DNA of 64,000 bases, taken from the NCBI RefSeq assembly GCF_036320965.1, contig NC_092234.1, positions 39,562,505-39,626,504 of the forward strand. Direction: 5' to 3'. Positions 62,490 through 64,000 of this stretch are shown one piece after another. A program made the translations under genes and the position numbers. Each line of letters begins with the position of its first letter. Position 1 is the stretch's first letter. This stretch comes from Panulirus ornatus. Its lineage: Eukaryota; Arthropoda; Malacostraca; Decapoda; Palinuridae. The notes below the pieces were generated by a model. The model searched no databases. It worked only from the letters and a program-made list of their open reading frames with translations, and was not told where the DNA came from.

Positions 62490-63990
62490 TATAAAGTAAC
62501 ATTAAGCTTTAGGGAGAACAAAAAAGAAATGTTCTGGAAGGAGGTAAATAATGTGCAAAAGACTAGAGAACAAATGGGAACATCAGTGAAGGGGTCAAAA
62601 TGGCAAGTGATAACAGGTAGTGATGGGGCGTGGAGGAGATGGAGTGAGTACTTTGAAGGACTATTGAATGTGCTTGATGATAAGAGTGGCAGATGTAGGG
62701 AGTTTTGATAGGGGTAGCATGCAAAATGAAAGTCTGGGAGAGTGGTTTGAAGAAGACAGAAGAGGTGGTGAAAGCCTTACAGAAGATGAAATCTGGCAAA
62801 GAGGCAAAAGTGGATGGTATTGCAGTTCAATATATGAAGAAAGGGGGTGACTGTGTCATTGACTGGTTGGTATTGATATTCAAAGTATTTATGGATCATG
62901 CTGAAGTGCCTGAGGATTGGCAGAATGCATGTATTGTGCCAATGTATAAAGGCAAAGGGGATAACTGTGAGTGTTCAAATTACAGAGGCATAAGTCAGTT
63001 AAGTATACCTACTAAACTGTATGGAAGAGTATTGATTGAGAGGATGAAGGCATGTACAGAGCATCAGATTGGGGAGGAGCAGTGTGGCTTCAGAAATGGT
63101 AAAGGATGTGCAAATCAGATATTTGCTTCAGAGAATGTGTGAGAAATGCTTAGAAAAAACAGATGAATTTAGCATTTATGGATCTGGAGAAGGCATATGA
63201 TAGCATTGATAGAGATGCTTTGTGGAGAAAAATTGGAGGAAGTGAAGTGTTTCAGATATCTGGGAGTGGAGTTGGTAGCAAATAGAACCATGGAAATGGA
63301 AGTGAGTCACAGGGTGAGGGAAGGGGTGAAGGTTCTCGGAGCAATAAAGAATGTAAGGAGAGAGAGAACATTATCTTGGAGCAAAAATGGGTATGTTTGA
63401 AGGAACAGTAGTTCCAACAATATCATTGGTTGCAAGGCAGGTAGGTTTATGCAGAGGAGGGTGAGTGTGTTGGAAATAAAATGTTGGAGGACAATATGTG
63501 GTGTGAAGTGGTTTGACTAAGAAAGTAATGAAAGGGTAAGAAAGATGTGTGGAAATAAATAAGAGTGTGGTTGAGAGAGCAAAAGAGGGTGCACTGAAAA
63601 GGTTTGGACTAATGCAGAGAATGAGAGAGCAAAGGTTGATGAAGAGGATATATGTGGCAGAAGTGGAGGGAACAAAGAAAACCAGGAGACCAAACTGGGG
63701 ATACAGCAATCAAGGCTTGAACATGCAAGAGGGTGAAAGGCATGCACAGAATAGAGTAAATTGGAGTGATGTGGTATACTGGGGTCAATGTGCCATCAAT
63801 GGACTGAATCAGGGCAAGTGAAACATCCAGGGTAAACCATAGAAAGGTCTGTGGTTTCATTTTGCATTGCACACGACAGCTTGTGTATAGATGTGAGGGG
63901 ATGTGGCCATTCTTCCTGTTTTCTGGCGCTACCCCGCTGATGCAGGGGATGGTAATGCTGGGAATGGATGAAGGTGAGGAAGTATGAATA
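62490..63990 (+). mobile_element. old, internally deleted copy of the main LINE
   Basis: Reads LSFRENKKEMFWKEVNNVQK (linker), WSEYFEGLLNV, then in 62,705-63,142 VDGIAVQYMKKGGDCVIDWL, VPEDWQNACIVPMYKGKGDN, ISQLSIPTKLYGRVLIERMK and GEEQCGFRNGKGCANQIFA. After MDLEKAYDSIDRDAL (63,176-63,220) it jumps to GEKLEEVKCFRYLGVELVAN, so RT motifs B and C (including FADD) are deleted. Decayed C-terminus and long 3' UTR follow, the latter reaching the right side of the window (63,780-63,990). It is the most diverged copy and has the least (AT)n at its edges. Confidence 0.88.
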
Positions 63991-64000
63991 TGTACATATG

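Overview
This window is non-coding, repeat-dominated DNA from a metazoan nuclear genome. The best guess is an arthropod, probably a decapod crustacean. That guess rests on the very high density of (AT)n, (GA)n and minisatellite DNA, an RTE-type LINE that I associate from memory with decapod assemblies, and a Penelope-like element. No sequence feature fixes the species. There is no bacterial-style operon, rRNA, recognisable tRNA or CRISPR array. The only candidate for a host gene is one short putative terminal exon at 31,038-31,131 (-).

Layout. (1) 1-5,825: minisatellite arrays follow one another with periods of 33, 50, 28 and 30 bp, separated by a (GA)n tract, a perfect inverted repeat and 1.6 kb of pyrimidine-rich DNA. 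(2) 5,826-27,840: densely packed LINE and SINE copies joined through (AT)n tracts. It includes a 4.69-kb unit (three LINE pieces, a SINE and a decayed Penelope-like element) present twice in tandem with a partial third copy. A second RTE subfamily lies at 26,928-27,840. (3) 27,841-33,995: about 6 kb of mostly single-copy AT-rich DNA holding the putative exon, a 260-bp Tigger/pogo-like MITE and diverged repeats. (4) 33,996-60,771: more LINE and SINE copies. Within this, 45,366-53,220 has the texture of unpolished long-read sequence, and its flanks repeat each other, so this part is probably a gap-fill between two falsely duplicated contigs or haplotypes. (5) 60,772-63,990: single-copy DNA with an old CR1/jockey-like RT fragment, a (TG)n tract and an old deleted copy of the main LINE.

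How the elements relate. The dominant LINE has one ORF of about 1,000 codons: an apurinic-type endonuclease, then a reverse transcriptase with motifs FRSGRG, LEKAYDRVDRDALW, LRQGCVMSPWLF, LLFADDTALVADS and NKSKVI, then a C-terminal GRPNWRWKDGV box. No copy here is complete and intact. Its 3' end carries a small GC-rich stem-loop followed by A-rich or (AT)n sequence. A separate element of about 240 bp, seen in about ten places, ends in nearly the same stem-loop and tail, as expected for a SINE mobilised by this LINE. Most copies of both start or stop at (AT)n tracts, which suggests that these tracts are their landing sites. The tail-to-tail and head-to-head pairs that result form large palindromes, and recombination between copies explains at least one chimeric element and plausibly the 4.69-kb tandem array.
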